A DNA stretch of 6,013 bases, taken from assembly GCA_022566435.1 (NCBI GenBank), contig JADFIX010000288.1:1-6013 (forward strand). Direction: 5' to 3'. The position numbers and the translations under genes are program-made. Position 1 is the stretch's first letter. The number at the start of each line of letters is the position of its first letter. The notes under the pieces are model-generated. The model worked only from the letters and a program-made list of their open reading frames with translations, was not told the origin of the DNA and did no database searches. Shown piece by piece: positions 1 through 6,013 of this stretch. Source of the DNA: Planctomycetota bacterium. Lineage in GTDB: Bacteria; Planctomycetota; Phycisphaerae; UBA1845.

Positions 1-288
1 GTGATTTGTAATGAACCATCCATGCAGATAGCCCTTGACGAAGAATGCCGCACGCAATGTCGCATCAGTATTGAAACTCGCACTAGCGCATATCATGTTC
101 GCACTGGTGATTACCCCGAAGAGCAGTTGAGCGTCTATTTGACTGTGCGCCGCTATGGAAGCCTCGACCCCGGCGAGACCTATCTCAAGGCGGTGGAGCG
201 GTTGTCCGAACTTGCCCAGGATTTGGTGGAGAATTACGTCGTCGATCAAATCTTGCTGCCGCTTCAACAGACGATCGCGATTAAATAG
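1..288 (+). CDS. Small hypothetical protein, possibly 5'-partial
   Basis: An open frame of 95 codons begins with GTG at the first base of the window and ends at TAG (286-288). Because it starts at the edge, the true start may lie upstream; an internal ATG at 22-24 is another option, but neither has a visible ribosome binding site. I do not recognise the family. The product is acidic to neutral, without signal peptide, membrane segment or cysteine motif. The middle looks beta-rich (QLSVYLTVRRYGSL) and the C-terminal part looks helical (AVERLSELAQDLVENYV), which is protein-like rather than a random reading. It converges with the cupin gene across a 168-base gap. No function can be assigned, and it could be a chance open frame. 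Confidence 0.42.
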   Translation: MICNEPSMQIALDEECRTQCRISIETRTSAYHVRTGDYPEEQLSVYLTVRRYGSLDPGETYLKAVERLSELAQDLVENYVVDQILLPLQQTIAIK

Positions 289-456
289 CAAGCCTCCGTC
301 ACGGAATCGTATTCGCTTCGAGTTGCGGCGTCGTTGTGCGATAAGACGGGTAATTCTGGGCAAGCTAGTGCGAGTCGCACGGACATCTGGCGTCTGTGGC
401 GTTGTTTGTCGAAGCGATTCTTGACGAAATGACGCTCTGCTAAAGTCGGACGCGCT

Positions 457-786
457 CTAAAGATAATCCTCTCGAATTGGGGAAAAAACGTCGAGGGCTT
501 TGACCGGTGCATCGCCGGCAATCGCGCTATGAATCACACCGCCTGGAATGCGCCACATATCGCCAGGCTGCACGCTATGGCTCTCGTCCCCAATGATAAA
601 CTCCAATTGTCCTTCCAAGAGCAATCCCATTTGTTCGTGTGGGTGGCTGTGGGGCTGGACCACTGCACCGGGTTCAAATTCGACAAATGACAACATGATG
701 CCGTCGCCCGCCGTCGTGAAAATATCTACTCCCGGAAAGATCGAATGCTGGGAGCATTCATCTCGCTTCACGATGTATTTTGACAT
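457..786 (-). CDS. Small single-domain cupin protein
   Basis: A 109-residue single-domain cupin, probably a cytoplasmic metal-binding beta-barrel. Cupin motif 1 is at residues 40-59: Gly40, then His46-Ser-His48, Gln52 and Gly59. Motif 2 is at 75-86: Gly75, Pro81, Gly83 and His86. His46, His48 and His86 would bind the metal; Gln52 occupies the position of the usual glutamate. The length is normal for stand-alone cupins, and the whole protein is one barrel with a short N-terminal strand. The ATG start is supported by AGGGG (792-796) five bases upstream. Small cupins of this kind include dioxygenases, isomerases, sugar-binding sensors and proteins of unknown role, so the substrate cannot be given. 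It is the last of the five minus-strand genes, 108 bases beyond the AAA+ gene, and may have its own promoter. Confidence 0.9.
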   Translation of the reverse strand: MSKYIVKRDECSQHSIFPGVDIFTTAGDGIMLSFVEFEPGAVVQPHSHPHEQMGLLLEGQLEFIIGDESHSVQPGDMWRIPGGVIHSAIAGDAPVKALDVFSPIREDYL

Positions 787-791
787 TGCAA

Positions 792-796
792 CCCCT
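792..796 (-). promoter_or_regulatory. Ribosome binding site of the cupin gene
   Basis: AGGGG on the minus strand lies five bases before the ATG at 784-786. It is one of the two clear Shine-Dalgarno sequences in the window and supports the cupin start. Confidence 0.6.
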
Positions 797-822
797 ATTT
801 CTCGTCAGCCAATCAAGGATGA

Positions 823-836
823 AGATAACAGATAAC
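823..836. repeat. Perfect tandem heptamer AGATAAC x2
   Basis: Two exact copies of the heptamer agataac stand back to back (823-829, 830-836) in the gap between the AAA+ gene and the cupin start, about 37 bases upstream of the cupin ATG. It could be a binding site or simple-sequence drift; two copies prove neither. Confidence 0.4.
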
Positions 837-868
837 GAGCTGGCAAACAGATGTCGACTGTGGGCTCT

Positions 869-889
869 GACCCTTGACTCTCGACTTTC
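869..889. repeat. Heptamer-periodic GAC repeat behind the AAA+ gene
   Basis: On the plus strand, GAC occurs at 869, 876 and 883, exactly seven bases apart, within ctctgacccttgactctcga. The units are degenerate (tGACcct, tGACtct, cGACttt). The array lies 5 to 26 bases beyond the AAA+ stop codon (895-897). A second array of the same design and orientation lies at the stop of the DapA-like gene (3400-3420). It is not a hairpin with a U-tract, so it is not a standard intrinsic terminator. Confidence 0.5.
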
Positions 890-894
890 CGCGC

Positions 895-2439
895 TTACAT
901 CACCGCGAAGTAGATTTCGACCGCTAGGTCGATTGTCTTGGGGTTGAGTTCGATGGGCTGCTTTTCATAGAGGCAGTGGTTGCGAATTTGCAGTAGCAGA
1001 TCGCGAGGATGGCAACAGCGAAGAGGGCGGTCCGCTCCTCGATAGTGCTTTTCAAGAAGATAGTTAATGGCGGATTCGTCGTAGGGGCATCCCATTTTCG
1101 GGCACATCATCCGAAATAGCTCGTGGAAGTCGTCTTCGGACGGGTCACAAATCTCGATCTTATAGGGAATGCGGCGCAAAAACGCTTCATCAACCAGGTC
1201 CCTTGGTTCGAGGTTCGTCGAGAAGACAATCAACTGATCGAAGGGCACTTGGATCTTCTTGCCATTCGGCAGATTCAGATAATCTACTCGGTTTTCCAGA
1301 GGCACGATCCATCGGTTGAGCAACTCGTCGATCTGGATGCGTTGGCGGCCAAAGTCGTCGATGACGAGCGTACCGCAATTGCTCTTGAGTTGGATGGGCG
1401 ATTCGCAGATTCCGGTCGACGCATTTGAGCTGACTTCCAGATTTTCCATCGTCAACTCACCACCGGCTATGATCGTGGGGCGACGAATTCGTACCCAACG
1501 ATGATCGACTTGCGATTTATCAAGCAATCCGTCGGACTTCTCGGGCGGAGACTCTGCGTGGCTCATCGGGTCAAAAAGCCGAATGATCTCGCCATCCACG
1601 CCCAACGCCCGTGGTATCCAAATATGATGACCAAATACCTTCGTTATGCGTTGTGCGATGCTCGTCTTGCCATTGCCTGGAAACCCATACAGGAACATGC
1701 CGCGTCCGGAATTCACCGCGGGCCCTAGTTTGGCGAAGATTTTGGGACTGATTAACAAGTCGTCGAAAGCGTTTCGCAGGTCTTCCTCAGTGGGATGCTG
1801 GCCTTCAAGCGACTGGGCCTTGACGCTGGTAATGTAGTCTCTGAGCGAGACCGGGGCCGAGCCAAAATAGCTGCAATAGGCCGCCAGGCGGCGAGCGCGT
1901 TCGCGCCCCAGATCGGTCAGTTCGCACACGTAGTCGTTCAAGGATGCCGAACCGCGATAACCGATCAACCGGTCTTGCTTCAGGCGGCGCAACAACTCTT
2001 CGGTCAAGACAAACGGCAGCTTTATCTGATCAGCTATATCTCTTCCACTGGCGTCCCCTCGTGCCAGAAGGTATTTGAGAATCAGAGCCTCAACTTCGCT
2101 GTCCGTCAGGTCGGCAGATCGTAGGGAAACGGGTTCTATCGGAATAAACTCTTCGGTGTTCTGGGCAGTTAGAGGTTCCGTTTCGCGCGGAGGCGACGGG
2201 TCGACCGGCAATTCTGTTTCCGGCAATTCCGTATTGGGGTCCCGCCGCGACTTTGTCAGGTTCCGAATCCGGTCCAGCAGATTGTTTAGATTGGCGTCCG
2301 AATCCTGGCCGCCTTCACGATCCGGTTGTATCGGGTGATCAAGTGATACCGCATCTTCCGGATACGACTGTTGATTGTTTGGCGAGTCAATCATTTTCAT
2401 TCGAATGATGAGATCTGGAACCTGTTTCAAGCGCAGCAC
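895..2439 (-). CDS. Winged-helix / AAA+ ATPase
   Basis: A 514-residue cytoplasmic protein in three parts. Residues 1-110 are a Pro/Glu/Asp-rich, probably disordered leader. Residues 112-185 resemble a winged helix (LTDSEVEALILKYLLARGD, then LTDLGRERARRL). Residues 225-514 form an AAA+ ATPase module. Walker A is GFPGNGKTS (252-260), Walker B is LVIDDF (358-363), sensor 1 is STN (407-409), and an arginine-finger candidate is LRR (421-423). An insert of about 70 residues between Walker A and Walker B (about 280-350) is longer than in minimal AAA+ proteins. The nucleotide-binding residues are intact, so ATP hydrolysis is expected; the partner or target is unknown. The GTG start is chosen because TAGGA lies nine bases upstream; the ATGs at 2400 and 2394 are alternatives that shorten only the disordered end. 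Gaps of 130 and 108 bases separate it from its neighbours. It resembles conserved bacterial ATPases of unknown role. Confidence 0.88.
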   Translation of the reverse strand: MLRLKQVPDLIIRMKMIDSPNNQQSYPEDAVSLDHPIQPDREGGQDSDANLNNLLDRIRNLTKSRRDPNTELPETELPVDPSPPRETEPLTAQNTEEFIPIEPVSLRSADLTDSEVEALILKYLLARGDASGRDIADQIKLPFVLTEELLRRLKQDRLIGYRGSASLNDYVCELTDLGRERARRLAAYCSYFGSAPVSLRDYITSVKAQSLEGQHPTEEDLRNAFDDLLISPKIFAKLGPAVNSGRGMFLYGFPGNGKTSIAQRITKVFGHHIWIPRALGVDGEIIRLFDPMSHAESPPEKSDGLLDKSQVDHRWVRIRRPTIIAGGELTMENLEVSSNASTGICESPIQLKSNCGTLVIDDFGRQRIQIDELLNRWIVPLENRVDYLNLPNGKKIQVPFDQLIVFSTNLEPRDLVDEAFLRRIPYKIEICDPSEDDFHELFRMMCPKMGCPYDESAINYLLEKHYRGADRPLRCCHPRDLLLQIRNHCLYEKQPIELNPKTIDLAVEIYFAVM

Positions 2440-2569
2440 CGCGCAGAGTCCTAAGAACCGTACGTTTCTGTGCGGTGATCGTCAAATAAATCCGCACCGA
2501 CAGTCACCGAGTTTCAGCCGTATTTCAGTTCATTCAACGCATCTTGCAATCCAGTGGAAAACTGAATGG

Positions 2570-3238
2570 TCAAACAAATGTTGCAATCTCCTGGAGTTGT
2601 TTTCTCCGAATCACCGGCACCACGGCATCTTCGGCCGGATACCCTACCGCCAAAATCAGGAAGGGACGCTCGTTCGGTGGGCGGCACAGGATTTTGTTGA
2701 GGAAATCCATGGGGCTCGGCGTGTGCGTCAGTGAAACGAGCCCGGCGTTGTGGATCGACGCGATTAGGAAGCCGGTCGAGATACCGACCGACTCGGCGAC
2801 GTAATAGTGCTTGGTCTTCTCGTCATTCTCGCGCAACCCGTAGGATTGGGCCATGATCACGATCAGGTAGGGAGCGATCTCGAGAAAGGGCTTGTCTTCG
2901 TCCGTTCCCAACGGCGCCAGCGCATCGAGCCATTCGGGCGGCGCGAGTTCGTGATAAAACCTGCTTTCTTCCAGCTCGGCTGCTTCGCGAATCTCTCGTT
3001 TGACAGCGCGATCAGAAACGACCACAAAATGCCACGGCTGCATGTTGGCTCCGCTTGGAGCTGTGCCCGCGGTGCGAACGCAATTCTCGATCACGTCGCG
3101 CGGCACGGGCTGATCGGAGAACTGCCGCACCGTACGTCGCGGCCGCATCTGACTAAGAAACTGCTGCGAACGCCTCCGCATGTCAGTGACCGAGAACTTG
3201 GTGTATCCGCTGAGTGGTATGAGTTTGGGTCGCTTCAT
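2570..3238 (-). CDS. Iodotyrosine deiodinase-like nitroreductase (FMN)
   Basis: A 222-residue flavoprotein of the nitroreductase fold. It matches the iodotyrosine deiodinase (IYD) branch, which reductively removes halogen from halotyrosines using FMN. FMN-binding signatures are RRTVR (34-38), [14 protein letters not shown] (56-69) and THTP (171-174). The residues that in human IYD grip the zwitterion of the substrate (Glu157, Tyr161, Lys182) line up with Glu91, Tyr95 and Lys116 at exactly the same spacing (4 and 21). HYY (144-146), NAGLV (164-168), RPPNE (186-190) and VGYP (198-201) also match the family. There is no membrane anchor, unlike the vertebrate enzyme, so it is probably a soluble cytoplasmic homodimer. 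The ATG at 3236-3238 is chosen because GAGG lies seven bases upstream and homology starts there; the longer frame from 3358 runs through an intergenic repeat. A physiological substrate other than halotyrosine is possible. Confidence 0.9.
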   Translation of the reverse strand: MKRPKLIPLSGYTKFSVTDMRRRSQQFLSQMRPRRTVRQFSDQPVPRDVIENCVRTAGTAPSGANMQPWHFVVVSDRAVKREIREAAELEESRFYHELAPPEWLDALAPLGTDEDKPFLEIAPYLIVIMAQSYGLRENDEKTKHYYVAESVGISTGFLIASIHNAGLVSLTHTPSPMDFLNKILCRPPNERPFLILAVGYPAEDAVVPVIRRKQLQEIATFV

Positions 3239-3245
3239 TGGGCTG

Positions 3246-3249
3246 CCTC
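3246..3249 (-). promoter_or_regulatory. Ribosome binding site deciding the IYD-like start
   Basis: GAGG on the minus strand is seven bases from the ATG at 3236-3238. It favours the 222-residue product over a 262-residue reading that would begin at 3358 inside an inverted repeat and add a low-complexity, Arg/Pro-rich N-terminus not seen in the family. Confidence 0.6.
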
Positions 3250-3319
3250 GATCGCGTTTTCGACTGCAGGGGTTCAAAACCGGGGTTTGTCTTCGCCGTG
3301 GCTGGGGGCTTTGCAAGCC

Positions 3320-3382
3320 TGAGCGGAATGGCGCTAGCCACCGGTTCTCTTGAGCCACCGAGGGCTAGCGCCCAATCGCTCA
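3320..3382. repeat. Imperfect inverted repeat with GGCTAGCGCC-type core
   Basis: Two 25-base arms (3320-3344 and 3358-3382) face each other across a 13-base loop, matching at 19 of 25 positions. Each arm holds a GCGCTAGC core inside GGCGCTAGCC or GGGCTAGCGCCC and ends in the same outer TGAGCG. It lies in the 177-base gap between the DapA-like stop and the IYD-like start. It may be a REP-like dispersed repeat, a transcript-stabilising hairpin or a factor-independent attenuator; no U-tract follows. Similar elements are, as far as I recall, common in Pirellulales genomes, but I cannot test that here. Confidence 0.65.
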
Positions 3383-3399
3383 CCCCAACATCAAAAGTG

Positions 3400-3420
3400 G
3401 ACAAGGGACTAGGGACTATC
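3400..3420. repeat. Heptamer-periodic GAC repeat at the DapA-like stop
   Basis: On the plus strand, GAC occurs at 3400, 3407 and 3414, seven bases apart, with two perfect units GGGACTA GGGACTA (3405-3418). The array overlaps the TAG stop (3416-3418) of the DapA-like gene, so the stop codon itself is part of a repeat unit. It has the same period, core and orientation as the array at 869-889. Confidence 0.55.
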
Positions 3421-4324
3421 CTTCTGCCGATCTGTTGAGCAGTCCCGCCTCACGCATCAGTTGTTCTAGCGATGCGACGACGCTGTTGGATACGGCAGGC
3501 GTGGGGGACCGCGGCCTCATTCCTTCAAACCCAAGCAATCCCAAAACTGCCTTAACCCCAGCGGCCAAGAAGGGCAGCATGACTGCGTCGATTTTCTGCA
3601 CGAGTTCCTGCAGCGGCTCCGCTTCTTGATAACGACCAGCCATTCCCTTCACCAGCAATTCGTCAAGCGCAGCCGGCCAGATGTTTGAGAACGCTGTCGT
3701 CGTCCCGTTGCAGCCGATGAGTGTCCCGTGCAGGATCAGGCTGCCGTTGCAGATCCAGAACCGGCGATCACGCGTAATGCAGCGGCGGACCTGCGCCTCG
3801 AAGCGGACGTCGTGATCCGTCACGTAGCCAAACACGTTTTCCATGTCCGCGACACAGCCCAAAACCTCTGGCGCGGCGGCCGGTTCCGCAGCCATACCGA
3901 ACCGCACCGGATTACACTGGTGCATCAACAAAACCGGCACGGGACAACGTGGCAGAACCTGCTCGAAGTACGGCTCGACCTGCGAAGCATGTCGCGGAAA
4001 CCGAATCCGAACGACTTCCGCCCCAACCTTCGCGAACGCCTCTGCCCGCCGCAACGTCTCAGCCACTGCGGGGCAATCGATGCCGCCTATCAAGAACCGT
4101 CGATCGTCTAGATTCTCTTTGACTGTCTTCGCGATGGCGAGCTTTTCAGGCTCGCTAAGGCACGCCTCCTCACCCGTTTGCGAACCGACCAAAAACCCAG
4201 CTGCCGGTGTAGCTAGCCAACGTTCGATGTTGCGGGCCAGAGCGTTGTGATCGACGCGATCCAACTCATCGAACGGTGTGACAATCGGTATGTTGACGAT
4301 CGGGTCGGATGGTGGAATGGGCAT
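3416..4324 (-). CDS. DapA-family (DHDPS/NAL) protein lacking the Schiff-base lysine
   Basis: A 302-residue TIM-barrel protein of the dihydrodipicolinate synthase / N-acetylneuraminate lyase superfamily (E. coli DapA has 292 residues). Family features: the start strand IVTPF (14-18), the phosphate-loop-like GSQTGE (47-52) in place of GTTGE, the barrel strand LLMHQCNP (132-139) where DapA has the YNVP tyrosine, GCNGTTTAFSN (204-214), and the C-terminal VKAVLGLLG (257-265). The catalytic lysine, normally in a GIKE motif, aligns with Val168 in GYVTD (166-170), and there is no lysine at all from residue 100 to 225. Canonical aldolase chemistry is therefore unlikely, and it should not be called dapA. 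The ATG at 4322-4324 fits family N-termini; a TTG at 4369 would add 15 residues. Neither has a good ribosome binding site. It lies 63 bases after the phosphatase gene and may be co-transcribed with it. Confidence 0.85.
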   Translation of the reverse strand: MPIPPSDPIVNIPIVTPFDELDRVDHNALARNIERWLATPAAGFLVGSQTGEEACLSEPEKLAIAKTVKENLDDRRFLIGGIDCPAVAETLRRAEAFAKVGAEVVRIRFPRHASQVEPYFEQVLPRCPVPVLLMHQCNPVRFGMAAEPAAAPEVLGCVADMENVFGYVTDHDVRFEAQVRRCITRDRRFWICNGSLILHGTLIGCNGTTTAFSNIWPAALDELLVKGMAGRYQEAEPLQELVQKIDAVMLPFLAAGVKAVLGLLGFEGMRPRSPTPAVSNSVVASLEQLMREAGLLNRSAEG

Positions 4325-4387
4325 GGGAATCAGAGAACCAGATGGAAGATTTAACAGATTGCCGGGCAAAGGCGAAATTGATCGCTG

Positions 4388-5431
4388 TTAATTCTTGGGT
4401 GCCGGTACAAGGTCGAGCGACGAGACGGTTTCACTGTAGACGTGCCGTCCAGTATAGCCATCGTACCAGGTGACGATCACCTGAGGATGAGGATAAGGAA
4501 TGAACTGGTACCCGGGTCCTTCGCCATCAGGGCGCGGGCAGGAGAAGACATTGTTGACACGCACGACGGCAAAGAACGTCCGGTGCAGACGTGAATAATG
4601 AACGTTGTTCGGGCCGCTGCCGACCCATTTAACACGCACCCACCTTCCTTCAGCGTCGTACCAGCCGTTGTAAGGCATGTTCCCCAACGTACCGATCGGG
4701 TGCCCATTGGAACTGAACGGCGAGACCATAAACTCCCAGATGTTGTCGGTAATCTGAGCCGAGACCGAGGCGTGCACGTCGCCGGTGAAAAACATGATCG
4801 GCTTGTCGATCCTGTCCAGTTCACTCAAGATCAGTTCGCGCTCGTGAACGAAGCCGGGGAAGCCATCACCCTTGGACCGATCACCCGCATCCGGACGAAC
4901 ATGGAACGCGCTATGCGGTACGACAACCCCAACGCTCGAGACAATAAAGAACAGATCGGCGTCGGAATTCTTGATGCCGTTTACCAACCAATTGCGTTGA
5001 GTCTTTCCAAGCAAGAACACTTGAGGATCGTGCAGATTGTTGACGTTAAACGCGGAACGTTCGCTGCGAGTATCGATCACGAAGAAGTGACAGTTGCCCA
5101 ATTTGTAGTCGAAATAATGATGGGTTCCGATCGTGAAATCGACCCTCTCGTCCTCGGCGAATCGGGGAGTCACTTGAAGGCGATGTTTGTCCAATACTCG
5201 AACCAGTCCATACGTGCCGGCATTTTTGCTAGCCGACCGAGCATCGGTCGGACGATTGTTCCTGCCGACCAGAATCGTGCTGACCTGTTTCGGATCGAGC
5301 GTCGTGAAATCCAAATCAGGCGTTTCGATGATGTTACTGTCTTTTTTTACATTCGCTGTCCCGAAGACCAGCTTCCCACGTTGCGGCGTATCCGGGTTCG
5401 CCCAACCGGCATACTCCCGCCAAACCTTCAT
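4388..5431 (-). CDS. PhoD-family alkaline phosphatase, N-terminally truncated
   Basis: A 347-residue C-terminal part of a PhoD-like metallophosphoesterase (phosphomonoesterase/phosphodiesterase, normally exported by Tat). Seen: FFVIDTRSER (116-125), matching the family's VLDTRSYR strand; KTQRNWL (143-149) followed by the FFIVSS strand (161-166); and the metal-binding GDVHAS (217-222) after IMFF. Residues 30-105 look like a beta-rich insert. Full-length PhoD proteins usually exceed 450 residues. The Tat signal, the N-terminal beta domain and the first metal-binding motifs (including the DDH block) are missing, so activity is doubtful. The ATG at 5431 has no ribosome binding site. The frame stays open without a start codon to a stop at 5555-5557; the residues just ahead of the ATG (RNRDKQ) could still belong to the original protein, since PhoD proteins have a lysine-rich stretch before the WREY region. 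It is probably a remnant cut at the junction with the divergent lipoprotein gene. Confidence 0.8.
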   Translation of the reverse strand: MKVWREYAGWANPDTPQRGKLVFGTANVKKDSNIIETPDLDFTTLDPKQVSTILVGRNNRPTDARSASKNAGTYGLVRVLDKHRLQVTPRFAEDERVDFTIGTHHYFDYKLGNCHFFVIDTRSERSAFNVNNLHDPQVFLLGKTQRNWLVNGIKNSDADLFFIVSSVGVVVPHSAFHVRPDAGDRSKGDGFPGFVHERELILSELDRIDKPIMFFTGDVHASVSAQITDNIWEFMVSPFSSNGHPIGTLGNMPYNGWYDAEGRWVRVKWVGSGPNNVHYSRLHRTFFAVVRVNNVFSCPRPDGEGPGYQFIPYPHPQVIVTWYDGYTGRHVYSETVSSLDLVPAPKN

Positions 5432-5449
5432 CTGCTTGTCGCGATTGCG

Positions 5450-6013
5450 ATGCTGGGATTTGTTCTGGTGGGTTGTCCTGCGGGCGGCGGAGGTGACGAG
5501 GGCCTGGGCGAGCCTCCTGTAGGTTGCGAGGACTGCCCGACGGAGACGTTCACCTTACCCGGTGGGGTGTCGCTGGAGATGGTTGGGATCTCCGCCGGGA
5601 GCTTCGCGATGGGCTCAACAAGCGGAAATAGCGACGAGACTCCGGTTCACAACGTAACCCTGACTCAAGATTTCCAACTCGGGAAGTACGAAGTGACGAA
5701 AGCGCAGTGGGAGGCGGTGATGGGAACGACGCCGTGGGCCGGGCAGGACTTCGTGCTGGACGATCCGAATTCTCCAGCCACGCAAGTGAGCTGGAACGAC
5801 GCCCAGTCTTTTATCACGACATTAAATGGGCTTACGGGCGAGACCTTTCGTTTACCTACGGAGGCGGAGTGGGAGTACGCCTGCCGAGGGGGTACGACGA
5901 CGGAGTATTACTTTGGCGATGACTCGGCAAACCTGAGCGACTATGCCTGGTACCTCGATAATGCGCATGACGTTAACGATCGATACGCCCATGTCGTGGG
6001 CCAATTGCTGCCG
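5450..6013 (+). CDS. SUMF1/FGE-domain lipoprotein, 3'-partial
   Basis: The reading frame stays open to the window edge (188 codons from the ATG at 5450). The domain is the formylglycine-generating enzyme / SUMF1 type: ISAGSFAMGS (47-56), DETPVH (62-67), LGKYEVTKAQWEAVMG (77-92), VSWNDA (113-118) and the hallmark FRLPTEAEWEYACRGG (133-148). A lipobox LVGC places the lipidated Cys at residue 9, followed by a Gly-rich linker and a GCEDC motif (25-29), suggesting an exported lipoprotein. Eight residues before the Cys are too few for a signal peptide. In frame upstream, NLHLLVAIA (5423-5449) extends the hydrophobic core, and a TTG at 5381 would give an RRIRVR n-region with the Cys at residue 32, but this would overlap the divergent phosphatase by 51 bases. 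The catalytic cysteines of true FGE lie further C-terminal, outside the window, so sulfatase activation cannot be judged; many lipoproteins of this family are non-catalytic. Confidence 0.85.
   Translation, partial: MLGFVLVGCPAGGGGDEGLGEPPVGCEDCPTETFTLPGGVSLEMVGISAGSFAMGSTSGNSDETPVHNVTLTQDFQLGKYEVTKAQWEAVMGTTPWAGQDFVLDDPNSPATQVSWNDAQSFITTLNGLTGETFRLPTEAEWEYACRGGTTTEYYFGDDSANLSDYAWYLDNAHDVNDRYAHVVGQLLP

Noticed and set aside
368..380. Odd palindrome gtgcga-g-tcgcac in the convergent gap after the first ORF
   Set aside because: There is no room for a loop, no U-tract and no nearby promoter on either strand; a single six-base palindrome is expected by chance.
2470..2566. Weak inverted repeats (gtgcgg/ccgcac at 2470-2497; ttcagtt/aactgaa at 2524-2566) between the IYD-like and AAA+ genes
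   Set aside because: Arms of six to seven bases with loops of 16 and 29 bases and no T-run; not good enough for a terminator call.
2807..3322. A 171-codon plus-strand frame opposite the IYD-like gene
   Set aside because: Antisense shadow; the minus-strand frame carries all the conserved nitroreductase motifs.
3239..3358. A 40-residue N-terminal extension of the IYD-like protein (start at 3358)
   Set aside because: It is Arg/Pro-rich, has no family counterpart, overlaps the inverted repeat and lacks a ribosome binding site, whereas the ATG at 3238 has GAGG at good spacing.
3728..4250. Two plus-strand open frames inside the DapA-like gene
   Set aside because: They are antisense shadows of a gene with clear family homology; their products are Arg/Pro/Ser-rich with no recognisable domain.
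5187..5522. A 111-codon plus-strand frame crossing the phosphatase/lipoprotein junction
   Set aside because: It is in a different frame from the SUMF1 lipoprotein and has no domain; the lipobox and SUMF1 motifs are in the frame of 5450.

Overview
The window looks like chromosomal DNA of a planctomycete, most likely Pirellulales-like. This is an inference from gene content: a winged-helix/AAA+ ATPase, an iodotyrosine-deiodinase-like nitroreductase, an aberrant DapA-family protein, a PhoD-type phosphatase and a SUMF1-domain lipoprotein. The intergenic sequence also carries a GGCTAGCGCC-type inverted repeat and short heptamer-periodic repeats. No RNA gene, CRISPR array, insertion sequence, phage gene or origin was found.

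Layout from left to right: a small unrecognised plus-strand ORF (1-288) is followed by a 168-base convergent gap. Five minus-strand genes follow, read from right to left: a truncated PhoD-family phosphatase (4388-5431), a DapA-fold protein without a Schiff-base lysine (3416-4324), an IYD-type flavin dehalogenase/nitroreductase (2570-3238), a winged-helix AAA+ ATPase (895-2439) and a small cupin (457-786). A divergent SUMF1/formylglycine-generating-enzyme-like lipoprotein gene (5450 onward, plus strand) runs off the right edge.

The five minus-strand genes are separated by gaps of about 63 to 177 bases. Two of these gaps hold repeats, so a single tight operon is unlikely and no shared pathway is evident. 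The phosphatase and the SUMF1 lipoprotein would act outside the cytoplasm; the other recognised products look cytoplasmic.

The points most worth checking are these. (1) The head-to-head junction near 5430-5460, where the phosphatase has lost its N-terminal metal-binding half and the lipoprotein lacks a convincing start. (2) The DapA-like protein, with no lysine over the whole middle of its barrel. (3) The nitroreductase, which keeps the Glu-Tyr-Lys set used by iodotyrosine deiodinases to grip halotyrosines. (4) Seven-base-periodic GAC repeats right behind two stop codons. I see no convincing new multi-gene system; most of the window is ordinary planctomycete-like gene content.
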